From Nosema muscidifuracis (Eukaryota > Microsporidia > Nosematidae), in contig JAIOKI010000019.1 of the NCBI GenBank assembly GCA_028335825.1, positions 332,866 through 396,865 of the forward strand: a stretch of 64,000 bases of DNA, read 5' to 3'. The first letter of the stretch is position 1, and the number at the start of each line of letters is the position of its first letter. Under the pieces are notes generated by a model. That model saw only the letters and a program-made list of their open reading frames with translations. It ran no database searches and was not told where the DNA came from. Shown here one piece after another: positions 1 through 11,738 of this stretch. A program made the position numbers and the translations under genes.

Positions 1-245
1 AAATTATAAGCATCATTCCGTAGAGGATTCAGTACTAAAAAACTTGTTCTTTTAATCAATAATCACTATTCAATTTTCATAAAAAAAAATCTTAACATAT
101 TTGCTAACAATTGTGATTTTATAAAAAATGCATTTTCTTGGTAGGTTAAAACTGAGAATAACTTACTTTAACAAAAATATTTCAATATTTTTAGGGTAAC
201 AATAATTATTTTAAATATTACATAGAATTAGTTTTTTTAATAAAT

Positions 246-1031
246 TTAATCAAGTGCAATTATTCCTGAAGTAAATATAATAGAAATTAAAAATATTGCT
301 GTTAAAAAACTTTTCTTATTTCTGAAGTAGAAAAGAGCAGATATTAATAGCCCACTCATTATTATTATATTTGATCTTAAGAGAACATTTGAACTATTGT
401 TATATTCAATTGATCTTTTAGCAATACTTCTTTTATTTATTTCTTCATTAAGATTCGTTTGAGTAAAATTGAATAAAAATGGGAAATCCATTATATATTC
501 AATTTCATTAATTAAATAAAAATATTGATTATTCTCACAATCTTCAGGTGCACTCTTATTTAATATATAACTATAACAATTAGTATCATTTCCACATCCA
601 TATCTTATGTCATAGACAGCACATTTTATTTTATTATAAGAATTTAAATTATCCTTACAGATATCGTTTATACCATCAAATAATTTAGCATGTGTATGCA
701 TAGATAAATTTTCAAAAAAATTATGTATCCTTTTTTCTTCAATAAGATAATTATCTAAGAACGAGCAATCAATATATTTAAAATGTAGATATAAATTATC
801 AATATCGTATGCTTTACAAAGAGGATCGAATATAACATTATCCATAGATTCACTTACACAATCGTTATCACAGTTGCATACTCGTCTTGTTAAAAGTACC
901 ATACACTTGGGAATTTTTTTCATATCATCTTCTTTAATAAAATTTTTAAATAAGGAACCTCGTTTTTGATATCTACAAATTCTGTTATAATAATCGATTT
1001 GTGAATTTCTCCATTTTTCAAATTCAGACAT
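246..1031 (-). CDS. Cys-rich KR-hairpin membrane protein, member 1
   Basis: Function unknown. I place it in a family of five in this window. From the first ATG at 1031 it is 261 residues; the frame is open two codons further, but only from a TTG. The Cys-rich ectodomain shows KCM (42-44), the CNCDNDC knot (about 52-58) and Cys at about 72, 89, 125, 137, 146, 152 and 165, in the order seen in the paralogues. A dibasic AKRS site (about 204-207) lies just before two C-terminal hydrophobic segments (about 222-236 and 241-260) joined by a short basic loop (FRNKK), so a membrane hairpin is likely. There is no N-terminal signal peptide and no CCC signal upstream. It is shorter than the 319-residue paralogues, mainly between the last Cys and the KR site. 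It is next to a LINE tail and a dead HECT copy. Confidence 0.8.
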   Translation of the reverse strand: MSEFEKWRNSQIDYYNRICRYQKRGSLFKNFIKEDDMKKIPKCMVLLTRRVCNCDNDCVSESMDNVIFDPLCKAYDIDNLYLHFKYIDCSFLDNYLIEEKRIHNFFENLSMHTHAKLFDGINDICKDNLNSYNKIKCAVYDIRYGCGNDTNCYSYILNKSAPEDCENNQYFYLINEIEYIMDFPFLFNFTQTNLNEEINKRSIAKRSIEYNNSSNVLLRSNIIIMSGLLISALFYFRNKKSFLTAIFLISIIFTSGIIALD

Positions 1032-1073
1032 ATTCAAATTAATATTTATTTAAGTAATGTTTTTATTTAAATA

Positions 1074-1102
1074 AATTAATTAATTAATTAATTAATTAAT
1101 TA
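1074..1102. repeat. AATT tandem microsatellite
   Basis: About seven head-to-tail copies of the tetranucleotide AATT, just upstream of the first Cys-rich gene. It looks like ordinary replication slippage in AT-rich DNA. Confidence 0.9.
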
Positions 1103-1959
1103 TAAATCAATTTTTTAATTAAAATTATTAATTTAATAAATTAGCGAAAATATTAATTATTTATATTACACTTAGTACTATTATGTTAGACTTAATAGCT
1201 TCATTTTATATGTAATTAATTTATTTCTATATTGTAATATTCTTGTGCTTGATTTTCATTTATCATTTTTTCATACTTTATGATGATTTTATCTTTTATT
1301 GAAAAATGTATATGATCTTATAATTCAGATATATTTTAAGATTACAACAATTAATTAATTAATATATAATTTAAAATAGAATCATGAATTCATTTTAAGT
1401 TTATATTATCTAAAGCTCTATTTTCTTTGTAAAATACCAATAAATTTATATAAAATGCTATAATTGTCTGATTTATTAAAAACAGTATTTTTTGACTTTT
1501 ATTAATTTCATGTATTTTTGAAAATAAAAAGTAAAGTAATTAAACATATGAACAGCTAATGTTTTTATTAGAAAAATAAATGTTCTTGAAATATTTAACC
1601 CTAAATAATATCTAAGAATAGTCTAAGTATAGAAAAAATAAGTAAGATTTGTTAGCTAGTCATTTTAAATTTCTTATGAAGTTATAAATAATAATTGTAT
1701 CTTAAGTAGTTCAAAATTTGTAATTCCAATATAAATATAAGATCATTCTAGACAGATTAATCTAAGGATATTTACAACCCAGAGTACTTAAATAATTTCA
1801 TATAGATTCAGTATAAATCTAGTTAAAAAAGCTAGCTAATTTTTGAATCTAATTTGTTTTATAATAAATTTTAAATGAAATAGCCCAATGTAATTTTTTG
1901 CACAAAAAAATATATAACTTATATAAAAGTTTATTTACGAGAACCAATTATTTACATCG
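1103..1959. other. Intergenic AT-rich stretch
   Basis: No credible gene, RNA or repeat seen on either strand. Confidence 0.6.
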
Positions 1960-2245
1960 AATATTAATCATAACTACATGTCTGATATCTATATCATTGT
2001 ATATAATCAAGAAAGAGATTGTACTAATTAAGTTAAAATTACAAGTTTTTATATTTTATGAACGGTAGAATTACAAAAGAAGCTCAAATTAGAATAATAT
2101 CATACCTAATAATGTGTTACAGTACTATAAGAAACTTCAACTTCGATATAAGAACATAATCAAATAAGAAAGCTAAAATGATGCATATCTATAGACTATT
2201 AGTAAAGATGATTATAGAAACATGTCGAAGAAGAAGTAACTAATG
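1960..2245 (+). mobile_element. LINE 3' end fragment (restriction-endonuclease type)
   Basis: Decayed C-terminal end of the same non-LTR retrotransposon seen at 38655-39990. In one frame, TVELQKKLKLE near 2065-2095 matches the post-endonuclease segment. In another, IYRLLVKMIIETCRRRSN near 2185-2240 matches the terminal AYIQ..-LKMTLES segment of the other copies. Frames are broken and the 5' part is missing, as usual for 5'-truncated LINE insertions. About 440 bases between its end and the dead HECT copy hold nothing I recognise. Confidence 0.55.
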
Positions 2246-2689
2246 ACAACGAATTAAAAATCAATTGCTTATTAAATCTTTAGATGCGTACACTGCAATT
2301 AATGAATGAGAACAAAAATCGAAATATTTACCCAATTAAAGTTATTGTTTTTATTCTTTGTATAAATTGTTACTATATCTTCTGACACTTAATTATGATA
2401 TGCATAATGAATAGCTAAAAAGTCAAAAAATGTTTTAGTTATAAAAATATTTTGAGAAGATATTTCGTAAACCTTTGTTTAAATTCAATGACAAATTATT
2501 ATGATCTTTAATTTTTATTAGACTATAATTGTTAATCGTTAAATTGATATATCATACGTCATTAGTCCTTAAAAATTATAAAATTAATTATATATTTTTA
2601 TTATATCTTATCTAGCTCATTAAATCAATGAAAGTATATTTATGATATTATCTTATTTTCGATTATATATTCTTTAGCATTTCTCACAC

Positions 2690-4115
2690 TAAATGATCAG
2701 TTAACAGCAGATAAACAAAACTTAGAAGAACATTCGAATTTCTTAGATGCGACTTCTAAAGAAGTATTAGAATTAAATAATAATATAAATACAAATGAAT
2801 CAACTCTTTTACATACTAAGTAAAATGATCAAGATGAAATGATTATTGATTGTATGGATAAATCAAATCCATCATTTACAATACTTTTACATTATTTAGA
2901 TGATATCATAGATTATGAAATAGAAATGTATTCAGAAGATTTTATGGAAACCTTATCTAAATTAAATTCACATGTACCAGTATTAATCTAAATCTTTTTT
3001 AAAATTATCATGATATAAATCCAGATTTCATCTACTTTATTTTCTCTGAATGTATATGACAAAAGGAATATTATGATGTATAAAAACTTATTTAATTTTG
3101 ATCAAAAAATATTATTTTTTATAAGATAATCTGAATGATTAAAGATTACACATCGATGAAAGAATATTTTTGAGGATTCATTTAATGAAATAATTAACAT
3201 ACCAGTTGAAATATTATGATTTTATATGCCACAAATTCATTTATTGATAGAATAGGAACTGATATGGGAGGATTAACTAAAGATGGTTAGAATTAATTAT
3301 AAAAAAGGTCTGGATCAAGAATGCTTTATTTATTTATTCTTCAGATCAAAATACATTAGTTCGTCCTTATATAGATAGCTGTGTAAATCCTAAACATCTA
3401 AAATATTTCAAATTTATAGCAAAAATACTTGGTCTAGTTATAATTAACAAGTATAATGTAGGAAATATTTCGATAGAAGTGTAATAAAATATATATTAAA
3501 TGAAAAATGCAATCTTGAAGATTTGAAAGAAATTAGTCATCAATATTACGATTCATTAGTCATTCTTAGAGATTATCCTATTAAAGAAAATTATACTAAT
3601 ACATTTAGTGGAGAGATTGACTTTATTCCCAAAGGAAGATTTATAGAAGTTAAAGATTATAACAAAAAATCTTATTTAGAATATCTGGTTAATTTTAAAT
3701 TATTTTATGGTATTCATGATCATTTGAATTCACTGAAAGAGAGTTTGTATGAACTCATTGATAAAAATATTATTAATATATTTACAGAAGTTGAATTATT
3801 AATATGTGGTAATCCTGAAATATATATAGAAAATTGGATAATACAGAATATGATATATTATAAAATGATCTTGGTCTGTAGTAAAAGACTTTCCAGAGGA
3901 TTGAAAAAAAAATTATTAAAATTTGTCATTGGATCATTTAGGACACTAATATGAGAGTTTGAAAATTTAAAAATGAACGATGAGTCATCAATATTTAAAA
4001 TATTCAGAAAACTGAAAACGACAAATATTTTTCTGTTTCACATACATATTCAAACACATTGGATCTACATAATTATTCTACTAAAGAGATATTATTATAT
4101 AACCAATTGTTATGA
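2690..4115 (+). pseudogene. HECT E3 ubiquitin ligase, decayed copy
   Basis: Dead paralogue of the ligase at 13315-20456, on the opposite strand. Recognisable in order: a stretch like the region before the HECT domain (IIDYEIEMYSEDF near 2910); the start of the domain (KNIFEDSFNEI near 3160); GTDMGGLTKD near 3260; YSSDQNTLVRPYIDS near 3340; KYFKFIAKILGLVI near 3410; a 143-residue open stretch at 3523-3954 including ISHQYYDSLVILRDY and LLICGNPEI; and the end of the C-lobe (SHTYSNTLDL near 4040). In place of the live copy's SAHTC catalytic motif it reads SHTYS, so the catalytic Cys is gone even apart from several stops and frameshifts. It lies between two Cys-rich genes; the live HECT gene also neighbours one, hinting at segmental duplication. 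Confidence 0.85.
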
Positions 4116-4807
4116 TGAGTATGGAATGGCGTAATAAAATATTTATCTGATTACTATTTTTTATTATATTTAAGATTATTTAAGTAAAGAAAAATTGTTG
4201 ATTAAATTAAGTTTTTATTTTCGTCTTAAGTTTGTATCATTTGCTTGAGAGACTCACATATATTTGATATTTTTATACTATCGCAATCTTATTTATCTTA
4301 CGTATTAGACTAGTATTAAGCATCTTTAAATAAGATTCTAATTATTCGTTCTTTAATTTTAATAAATAAAGAAGTCAAAGATTATTTATTAAAGTCTTAA
4401 TAATTTTATTTACGTTAATGATAACTTTAATATAAAAAAATAGCTTATTTATTAAATAAAGTAAATTTAAGTTAAAATTGAAATATTTATTAATCATTTA
4501 AACAAAATAAATTATTGTAGTAAAATAAAAGATTAAATAGAATGAATAGCTTTATGTAAATTAATATGGATATTTAGCCAAAAAGATTATGAAATATAAA
4601 AATGTTTTTTTATGTAAAACTATTTTTTTATTATACATATATGATAGAAAATATTTTATAATATTTTCTTCTAATTATAAGTAACTTCTAGAACTTTCAT
4701 TTTAAGTTTTTTTAATTAACACTCTTCATTTCGCACTGATTATAAATTAACTATTCGCGGAATTCAATAATGTATTTTTTTATAAAAGCCACATATTAAA
4801 AAATTAT
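4116..4807. other. Intergenic AT-rich stretch
   Basis: Nothing recognisable. It holds the 3' flanks of the dead HECT copy and of the convergent Cys-rich gene. Confidence 0.6.
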
Positions 4808-5767
4808 TTATTCAACAATTAAAAAAGAATAAATCGAAATAAATAATAAAGGAAGTGTCATTACGATAGCTGGTAATAATTTTTTTAGATACTTTTTATT
4901 ATCTTTTAATCCTAATAATACTAACAAAGAAAATAATAATGTTGATATTAATGATATAGACATCATAGAATTACAAGTGAACTGCTGACAACTTAATTGA
5001 TTAGTATTTATAAATTCAGAATCATTATATCTGTAGCTATTAAAATCATATTTAATATCTAATGCATAATCATCACTTATGTATCGTTTGACAATACTTT
5101 TAGACATATCATCTTCTGGACAAGTTACAGGAACACATTTAGATTCTTTATTAACTTCTTTGATTTCAAATGTACTTGACTGAACTTCCTTTCCTAAAAT
5201 ATTTTCAATCTCTATGATTTCCGCTTTATATTTCTTATTTTTACAATTTTTTTGTGGGATTTTCTCTAAATAATATTCCATACAAAAAGATATATTCTCA
5301 CACTCATCTCTAAAATCATATGACTCACATAATAAATCTTTAAAAACATTTTCTGTATCACATAATTTAATCATACTCTTATTTAACTTCTTGACTGTTT
5401 TTAATATTTGTTTATTTGTTTCTACAGATATAAAATTTCCTTCAAGAACTTTTTTATCAAGAAATGTACAATCAATATATTTATCGTCGTACCACAAATT
5501 TTCAAGATCATAAGTTAAACAATTATAGTCAATTTTTGCTTGATAAAAAATTTCGCCTATACAATCACGATTACATTTACAGATTTTTCTGGCAAAATGA
5601 ACAAGACATTTAGGTACTTTTTCTATTATTGGTTTTATCTTTTCTTCTTCTTCTATACTTAAAGCTTTAAGCCTTTTACAAGTTAGCGATGAATTTGCCA
5701 GAATTTCATCTCGCCAGTTTTTAAATTCAGTAATCATTATATTATCGTGATAAGTAAATTCAGTCAT
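4808..5767 (-). CDS. Cys-rich KR-hairpin membrane protein, member 2
   Basis: 319 residues; function unknown. The start at 5767 is supported by a CCCC signal 8-11 bases upstream. Ectodomain Cys lie at 30, 54 (PKCL), 63, 65, 69 (the CKCNRDC knot), 83, 100, 136, 147, 156, 162 and 175, followed by 211, 216, 260 and 265. A VKRY dibasic site (KR at 227-228) comes about 40 residues before two C-terminal hydrophobic segments (about 268-287 and 297-316) with a Lys-rich loop between. No signal peptide is visible, so membrane insertion would rely on the C-terminal hairpin unless the annotated start misses a leader. It matches member 3 (11739-12698) in length and Cys spacing, so those two are the closest pair. 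Surface or secretory-pathway localisation is an inference. Confidence 0.88.
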   Translation of the reverse strand: MTEFTYHDNIMITEFKNWRDEILANSSLTCKRLKALSIEEEEKIKPIIEKVPKCLVHFARKICKCNRDCIGEIFYQAKIDYNCLTYDLENLWYDDKYIDCTFLDKKVLEGNFISVETNKQILKTVKKLNKSMIKLCDTENVFKDLLCESYDFRDECENISFCMEYYLEKIPQKNCKNKKYKAEIIEIENILGKEVQSSTFEIKEVNKESKCVPVTCPEDDMSKSIVKRYISDDYALDIKYDFNSYRYNDSEFINTNQLSCQQFTCNSMMSISLISTLLFSLLVLLGLKDNKKYLKKLLPAIVMTLPLLFISIYSFLIVE

Positions 5768-5774
5768 ATCTAAT

Positions 5775-5778
5775 GGGG
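5775..5778 (-). promoter_or_regulatory. CCCC start-proximal signal
   Basis: On the minus strand CCCC is followed by ATTAGAT and the ATG at 5767. CCC-type motifs just 5' of start codons are a known microsporidian transcription signal. Confidence 0.6.
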
Positions 5779-7271
5779 CTAGAATGAATTTATTGTTTTA
5801 TTTAAATTAATTTTGATTTTAGTACAATATAGTTAAAAAGTTTTTATGTATACAAATATTATTTCAGTATTTTTTAATTAATTTTTTAATAAATCATTTA
5901 TTGATAAATCATTATTTTTGAATTTGTTACTCAAAAAATCTTATTAATTGTATTAAGAAAAAATCAGTTTAATTTTAATATATAATTCATATTAATATAA
6001 ATAATTTATATATTTTAATATGATCAAAAATTGATATAATAAAATATTATAATTATATTTCAAAATATAAAAAAGAACATAATCTTTTCTTGAAAACTTT
6101 TTACTAAAACTATATAATTTTTTTTCTTTATATTAATAGCACTGGTAATTTAATAAATCTTGTAAAAATAAATGAAGTTTTTATTAATTCAATATAATGA
6201 AAATTTCATTCTTTTACAAAATTTTAAAGTGAATATTAAATTTTATCATAAATTATAACGATTTAATTTAATCAATAAATTCAACCCTTATATTTATGTC
6301 ATAAACATTTGAAAAATTAATAGAATTAAATTACAAATTTGTTTATAATGTGAACTAAGTTTATTTGTGAATACTTTTACAGTTTTGAAATTAATCTTTA
6401 GTTTAACAGAAATGTTATTGTAAGAATTTTTTATATACTTGATAATATTCTACTGATATATAATACTTCTAAGTATTATCAATAAATAAGATGATGAATT
6501 TGATGTCAACAAGATAATAATTTATTTTTAATGAGGGTGATAAATTATTCCTTGTAAAGATATATAATTAAGTAAACGTAATTATTTTTATCTGAAAATC
6601 ATTGTAAATTATATGATAAAATAATTCAAAATAAGATTAAGTTTAAACTATATAGAAATTAATAGTTAACAAAATTAAAGTAGATATATTGAATCAAAAT
6701 AAAGGTTTAAAACAATAACAGTAAATATTTATTATAGATAAAAATTTATATATTTTACAAAAAGAAACAATATTATTGGAATATATAAATTAAAAGATTT
6801 AGAACATATATTATAACTTATAGTTTTGATAAATATTATCATAATAAATTAATCAATAACTGATAAAGTCAAACAATCATTAAATAGTCTTGTCATATTC
6901 AAATTGTTTGTTACATTATTATATTTAGAATTTATGCTTGTGACAAATTCGATATATTTATATGATCGTAATTAATCATATTACATTTATATTATCTATA
7001 GTAATTTGTGAAGTTATTGAGACATGTGATTGTTTCTCAAAGACGTACTAATTAATTGTACTTACTACGACAAATATATTTTGCAATGATCCTGATCCTA
7101 GATTATAAAAATAGAAATATTTCGATCAGATCCTGAATGAATTGAAATTACAGTTTTGAAAAAAGTGATTATGATCCTAAAAATAATATTCTTTAAATAT
7201 CACAATTTAACTTTTTGAAAAACTAAAATTTATTTAGAAAGTTTATAGAACATAAAAATAAATAAAGTCAT
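5779..7271. other. Intergenic AT-rich stretch
   Basis: 1.5 kb without a recognisable gene, RNA or repeat on either strand. The less AT-rich patch near 6990-7150 has no convincing reading frame. Confidence 0.6.
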
Positions 7272-8897
7272 TTATTGCATAATCATACTTAATTCATATT
7301 TTATAGGTAAATATTGTAAATTTTCTGTTTGTAATATTTGTTTGTATTCTTCCCATTTATGAAAAAATCTACTATTTTGGTCAATTGTTAAAGGACGGTT
7401 ATTTAAATGAGCTAATATATCTAAGATAGCAGCTTGTTCATATTGTAGTATGTATGTAACATTTTTCATATCTTTTAAAATATTCTTGAAAATATTAAAA
7501 GCTGAATTATCATCTTTAGGCAAATGTAGTTTATCTAATATTTCGTCATATAATTCTTTCCAGTGATATTGATCTGTTTCGTAGTCTTCTGATAAGTAAA
7601 ATTCATTAAGCATCTTTGCAAATAAAATCATCAAATAGTTATATTTGCAATATTGAGGATAAGGTCTAAGATCAAGTATTTTCTTTTTAATATTTTTTTC
7701 AAATAAATTATTATATACTATTTTTAATGCTGCTTTTCTTTTCTCATTACCATCTGCAATTCTTAATAAATAACTTAGATTTATTAAATTATCGAACTCA
7801 TCTTTTGTTATTTTATTAAGACCTCTAAGTATATGAAATAATATTATAGAATATGGTGAGCAATATGATTCCATAATTTTATTTACAATCAACATTTTCA
7901 TATCATCAGTCATTGAATAATATAACAGACCTACTGATAACAGATCATCGTTTTTAAGATTCAATGAGAATTGAAAAAAATCTTTTATACCGTCGAATAT
8001 TTCTTTAAAATTATCTTCGTATAAAAACGAGGATGCGAAATAGTTTTTTTCCCCAATATTCAAACTGTCTTTAGAAAATTTATAAGGAAACTTACCATCA
8101 AATATTTCAGAAATTATTTCATTCTCGGTTTCTTTTTTTGAAGTTTTCAGTATAAAGTTATCGTATATATCAGTGTTATTGTAATAAATATAGTAACATG
8201 CAAATTTAAAGCTTTTAAACAGGCGTTCCAATAAGTTTTCATCAGATAATTTTGAAAATTCTTTTTCTCTTAGAATATCTATAAAATATTTTTTAAAATT
8301 AAATTCTTCGAAATTGATGTTGAAACAATATAAATAATTATTTTTCAAAAATAAAAAATTGACTATCATATCATCATCGTTTAAAACAATTTGTGATGAA
8401 TTAAATCTTTCTTCAAAAATATCCGTTAATATGCTAGTATCTCTTAATATTTTTATAGCTTGATTCTTATGGCATTCTTTAATATTCCTTATGAAATGAT
8501 CAGTAATTTTTTTATTAGATTTATCAACAAAACATGTTGATAAATTGTAAGTTATTTCGTATTCAATTAATCTATCTTTATGCTTCAAATTAATTAGTTC
8601 CTTTAAAGAATATGTAGTATTGTCATCATTGATAATTATAATATCATTTTTTTCATCTAAACAAAAATTGAAATATTGAGAACTCACTATTGAACGTTCC
8701 CATTGATCTATAAAATTTTCTCTCCAAATAAATATGGAATCATATATGTTTAATTGAATTAGAAGGGGAAATCTTCCTATATTAATTTTTTCGTATTCTT
8801 TTTTGTTGTATTTATTAATTATTGTATCTTGTATATTTTCATAAAAGTTTCTGTACGTTAATGATGAAGTTATATAATAAATATAAAGAAAAATCAT
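7272..8897 (-). CDS. Secreted 541-residue family protein P1
   Basis: Exactly 541 residues from an ATG at 8897; no known domain recognised. The N-terminus (MIFLYIYYITSSLTY) looks like a signal peptide, so secretion is likely. The protein is otherwise hydrophilic and helical-looking, with no second membrane segment. Two blocks align with P2 and P3: FNINFEEFNFKKYF (about residue 195) and the IKDFF...FHILRGLNKITKDEF region (about 300-370). No CCC signal precedes the start (only ACC before the ATG). A decayed copy begins about 570 bases away in head-to-head orientation (9471-10850), matching from the N-terminal YREFYKDIEDTI to near the end. A role at the host interface is inferred only from the signal peptide and family expansion. 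Confidence 0.85.
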   Translation of the reverse strand: MIFLYIYYITSSLTYRNFYENIQDTIINKYNKKEYEKINIGRFPLLIQLNIYDSIFIWRENFIDQWERSIVSSQYFNFCLDEKNDIIIINDDNTTYSLKELINLKHKDRLIEYEITYNLSTCFVDKSNKKITDHFIRNIKECHKNQAIKILRDTSILTDIFEERFNSSQIVLNDDDMIVNFLFLKNNYLYCFNINFEEFNFKKYFIDILREKEFSKLSDENLLERLFKSFKFACYYIYYNNTDIYDNFILKTSKKETENEIISEIFDGKFPYKFSKDSLNIGEKNYFASSFLYEDNFKEIFDGIKDFFQFSLNLKNDDLLSVGLLYYSMTDDMKMLIVNKIMESYCSPYSIILFHILRGLNKITKDEFDNLINLSYLLRIADGNEKRKAALKIVYNNLFEKNIKKKILDLRPYPQYCKYNYLMILFAKMLNEFYLSEDYETDQYHWKELYDEILDKLHLPKDDNSAFNIFKNILKDMKNVTYILQYEQAAILDILAHLNNRPLTIDQNSRFFHKWEEYKQILQTENLQYLPIKYELSMIMQ

Positions 8898-9467
8898 GGT
8901 ATATTATTTTTTTGGAATTATATAAAAAATAATAAATTAAATTGAAAATGCTAAATTAAACATAGTCATAAATTAAAAATTTTAATCAAATATTTTTTTA
9001 CTTTTTTTTGATGTTGACTTTTGTTCATTTTTTTTCTACAATGTATATTTGTTTATAATTTTTTAAGAAATTTAATTTATCAGAAAAAAGGACAATCTAT
9101 GAAATTTAATTATTATGTATATTTTAATTCTTTTATTATGTGTTAAACAGTATAGTATTTGTTTATTATTGAAATCTTAATTGTTTTAACTTGTTTATTA
9201 TTAGATTGGCTAGGGATGAAATATTTAAAAGTAATTATTATATGATGACATTATTGTCTATCATTAATATTATAATTTTATGATATATTTGGTAATGTGT
9301 TAATATTCTTTTGTTATTTTGTAAGTATGTCAGATATGTTCTTTGACAATCATAAAGATATTTTAAAAATTTCATATTTATTTTTTCTAAATTAAATTTT
9401 TTAATTTATTATCATTTTAAAACTTTGAATCATTTTTTATTTATCAAATATTTTGAAAAGGAGATGT
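8898..9467. other. Divergent intergenic spacer
   Basis: Spacer between P1 and its inverted dead copy. It is AT-rich; no other gene seen. Confidence 0.6.
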
Positions 9468-9470
9468 CCC
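9468..9470 (+). promoter_or_regulatory. CCC signal retained before a dead gene
   Basis: GTCCC lies immediately before the first alignable codon of the dead P1 copy, the same placement as in front of the live FCP1-like gene. Confidence 0.4.
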
Positions 9471-10850
9471 TTATTTTTTTGTAATATTCAATCATCAATG
9501 TAGTACAGAGAATTCTATAAAGATATAGAAGATACGATATTTTTAAGCACAAAAAAAATAGTTTACAATTATCGATATTAGAGAAAAATTATTTTTATTC
9601 ATATAAATATTATTCTTTCGAAAGTCAAATGATCTGATAGACTATTAAGTGAAACAACGAATCATCTTAATTTAAATAAAAATAATAAATCAAACTATAT
9701 TCTTCTAGTGGAACAAATATGAGACGTATTTTGAAGAATTCTAAATTAGAGACATTGAATATGAGATATTTTATGATTAATCAGGACCTTCTCAAAAAAG
9801 TTATTGATATTATACGATAATGAAAAGTGCAAATTTATTCATTCAATGTTTATGTAAAATCTTCGAAAATTGCTTTTGAAGTGATGACATAATCATAAAT
9901 TTTGAAAATTTGTTTTAAAGAATATTTTAATAATTTTTGTTATTGTCTGATGAAATTTTTTTAAGATGAGTTTTTAAAGATTTTAAATTTGGATTATACA
10001 GTTTATTTTACAATAATACAGAAATTCATAATGATTTTATCAAAAATACTTCAAAAGAAGAAAGCGAATTCGAAATAACTCTGTGCATTTATGATAAAAA
10101 TGTCTTATGTTTTTTATGAAAGTCATATTAGCATTAACGGAAAAAAACATTACTAAAGAGATTTATGATGAGATGAAAGTGCTTTTTAGATTTTCATTAA
10201 ATCTTAAAAACGATGATCTAATGTCAGATGTATTGTTTTACTAATCTTTGACTAATTATATAGAGTCATACTATTCGCCGTATTCTATAATTTTCTTTCA
10301 TATACTCAGAAGTCGTAGTTTATTAACAGTAAATGAGTTTGAAAATATAATGAAGCTAAATTTTTCGTTAAGAAGTTTAAATGATAATCAGAAAGAAAAG
10401 TTTGCTTTGAAAATCACTTACAATAATTTATTTGACGAAATTATAAAAAAATGATTGCATGTAATAAGACCAACCCCTAAATATTGTCATTATAACTACT
10501 AATGATTTTATTTGCAAGAGTTCTTAACGAAATATATTTATCAGATGATTATCCAATTGAGAGGTATCACTGGAAAGAATTATATGATGAAATATTATTA
10601 AACTATATTTATTTAAAGATAATAAATTTCTTTTAATATATTTAAACATGTTTTATTAAATCTAAAAAAATGTCACATACATACTTCAATATGAACAGAC
10701 AGCTATCTTAAAAAATATTAGCTCATATTTCAAAAAATCCACCAATGATTTACCATAAACATAATTTTAATTTACATGAATACAAAGAAATGTATCAGGA
10801 AGAAAAATTACGTTATATAATGAATTAAATTGATTTTATTAATGCACAAT
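9471..10850 (+). pseudogene. Decayed head-to-head copy of P1
   Basis: Full-length but broken paralogue of the gene at 7272-8897, on the other strand. Matching landmarks in order: YREFYKDIEDTI near 9500 (P1: YRNFYENIQDTI); the open 68-residue stretch at 10248-10454 with ESYYSPYSIIFFHILRS (P1: ESYCSPYSIILFHILRG) and KITYNNLFDE; RPTPKYCHYNY just after a stop; YHWKELYDEIL near 10570 (identical to P1); YILQYEQTAIL near 10680; and EYKEMYQEEKLRYI near the end. Many stops and frame changes run throughout. Similarity is high enough for a fairly recent duplication, most likely an inverted one. Confidence 0.9.
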
Positions 10851-11019
10851 ATTAAAAGTTAACTAATTTTTTATTTTTGTGTATTTTAATTGACTAAGAT
10901 TATAAACAAAGTATTCGTTTAAAAAACCTTATTATATGTATAAAAACATTTATCTATGATCAACTCTACTTAAGTTATATAAGTTTAATTGAATATATAA
11001 TATCTTATTTTCTTATAAT

Positions 11020-11380
11020 AGTATGGTCATTTACCTTAAAAATTATTTTAAGATTCTTGTACCACATTTATTTTCTTCCTCGAGTATCTTATATGCAACA
11101 GATCTTAAGTAGTCTAATGTAAATCTTTTCAAAGTCATCTTTTAAACCTTTATCTACACATATATTACTATTTATTCATCTATTATAATGTTATTTTAGT
11201 ATGAATTATAGTATCTTGTTACTACGTCATACAAGGTCATTGCGTAGAGAATAATTCTTTTTTCTAAATTTATGTATTGACCCATAATGTTAGTCAAAAA
11301 GTTATACCCACTGTAGTGATTAAGACTAAGTTATCACTCAAACAATATATATTTTAACGAAATCATCATGAAATTAATAA
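11020..11380 (-). mobile_element. LINE 3' end fragment
   Basis: On the minus strand, YNFLTNIMGQYINLEKRII then YAMTLYDVVTRYYNSY, then KMTLKRFTLDYL, read in nearly one frame from about 11350 down to 11100. They match the C-terminal segment of the LINE at 38655-39990 (LYKYKSKIITFIMTWDDIVTTF ... LKMTLES, read through its frame changes). The 5' part is absent and stops are present. About 360 bases from here to the next gene hold nothing recognised. Confidence 0.65.
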
Positions 11381-11738
11381 AAGTATATGGCTTTAATTAT
11401 TTATTATATCTAGTATCACTTGATTTAAAACCTATCAAAAAATCAATAATTTATGAAACTAAATCAACATTTTATGAAGGAAATGACTTAATTTAAAAAA
11501 ATTAAATTTAACGTATACCGATTTTTTTGTCCCATATAAAATATAATTTTTAAACATGATTCTTACAGATAATAGTGAGGAAGTATTATACATAATAAGA
11601 CTCAAGCCGGTTATATTTTACCTCAATTAATACAAAAACAATAACAAATAAATAATCTTTCCATAGATAACTCTTTAAGTTATAATTAACTAATTTCATT
11701 CCTAAATTTAAATAAACCTTTTATAAATTAATAAAATA

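Noticed and set aside
6990-7150. Less AT-rich patch with several Cys codons, considered as another Cys-rich family remnant
   Set aside because: Cys spacing and neighbouring residues do not match the family.
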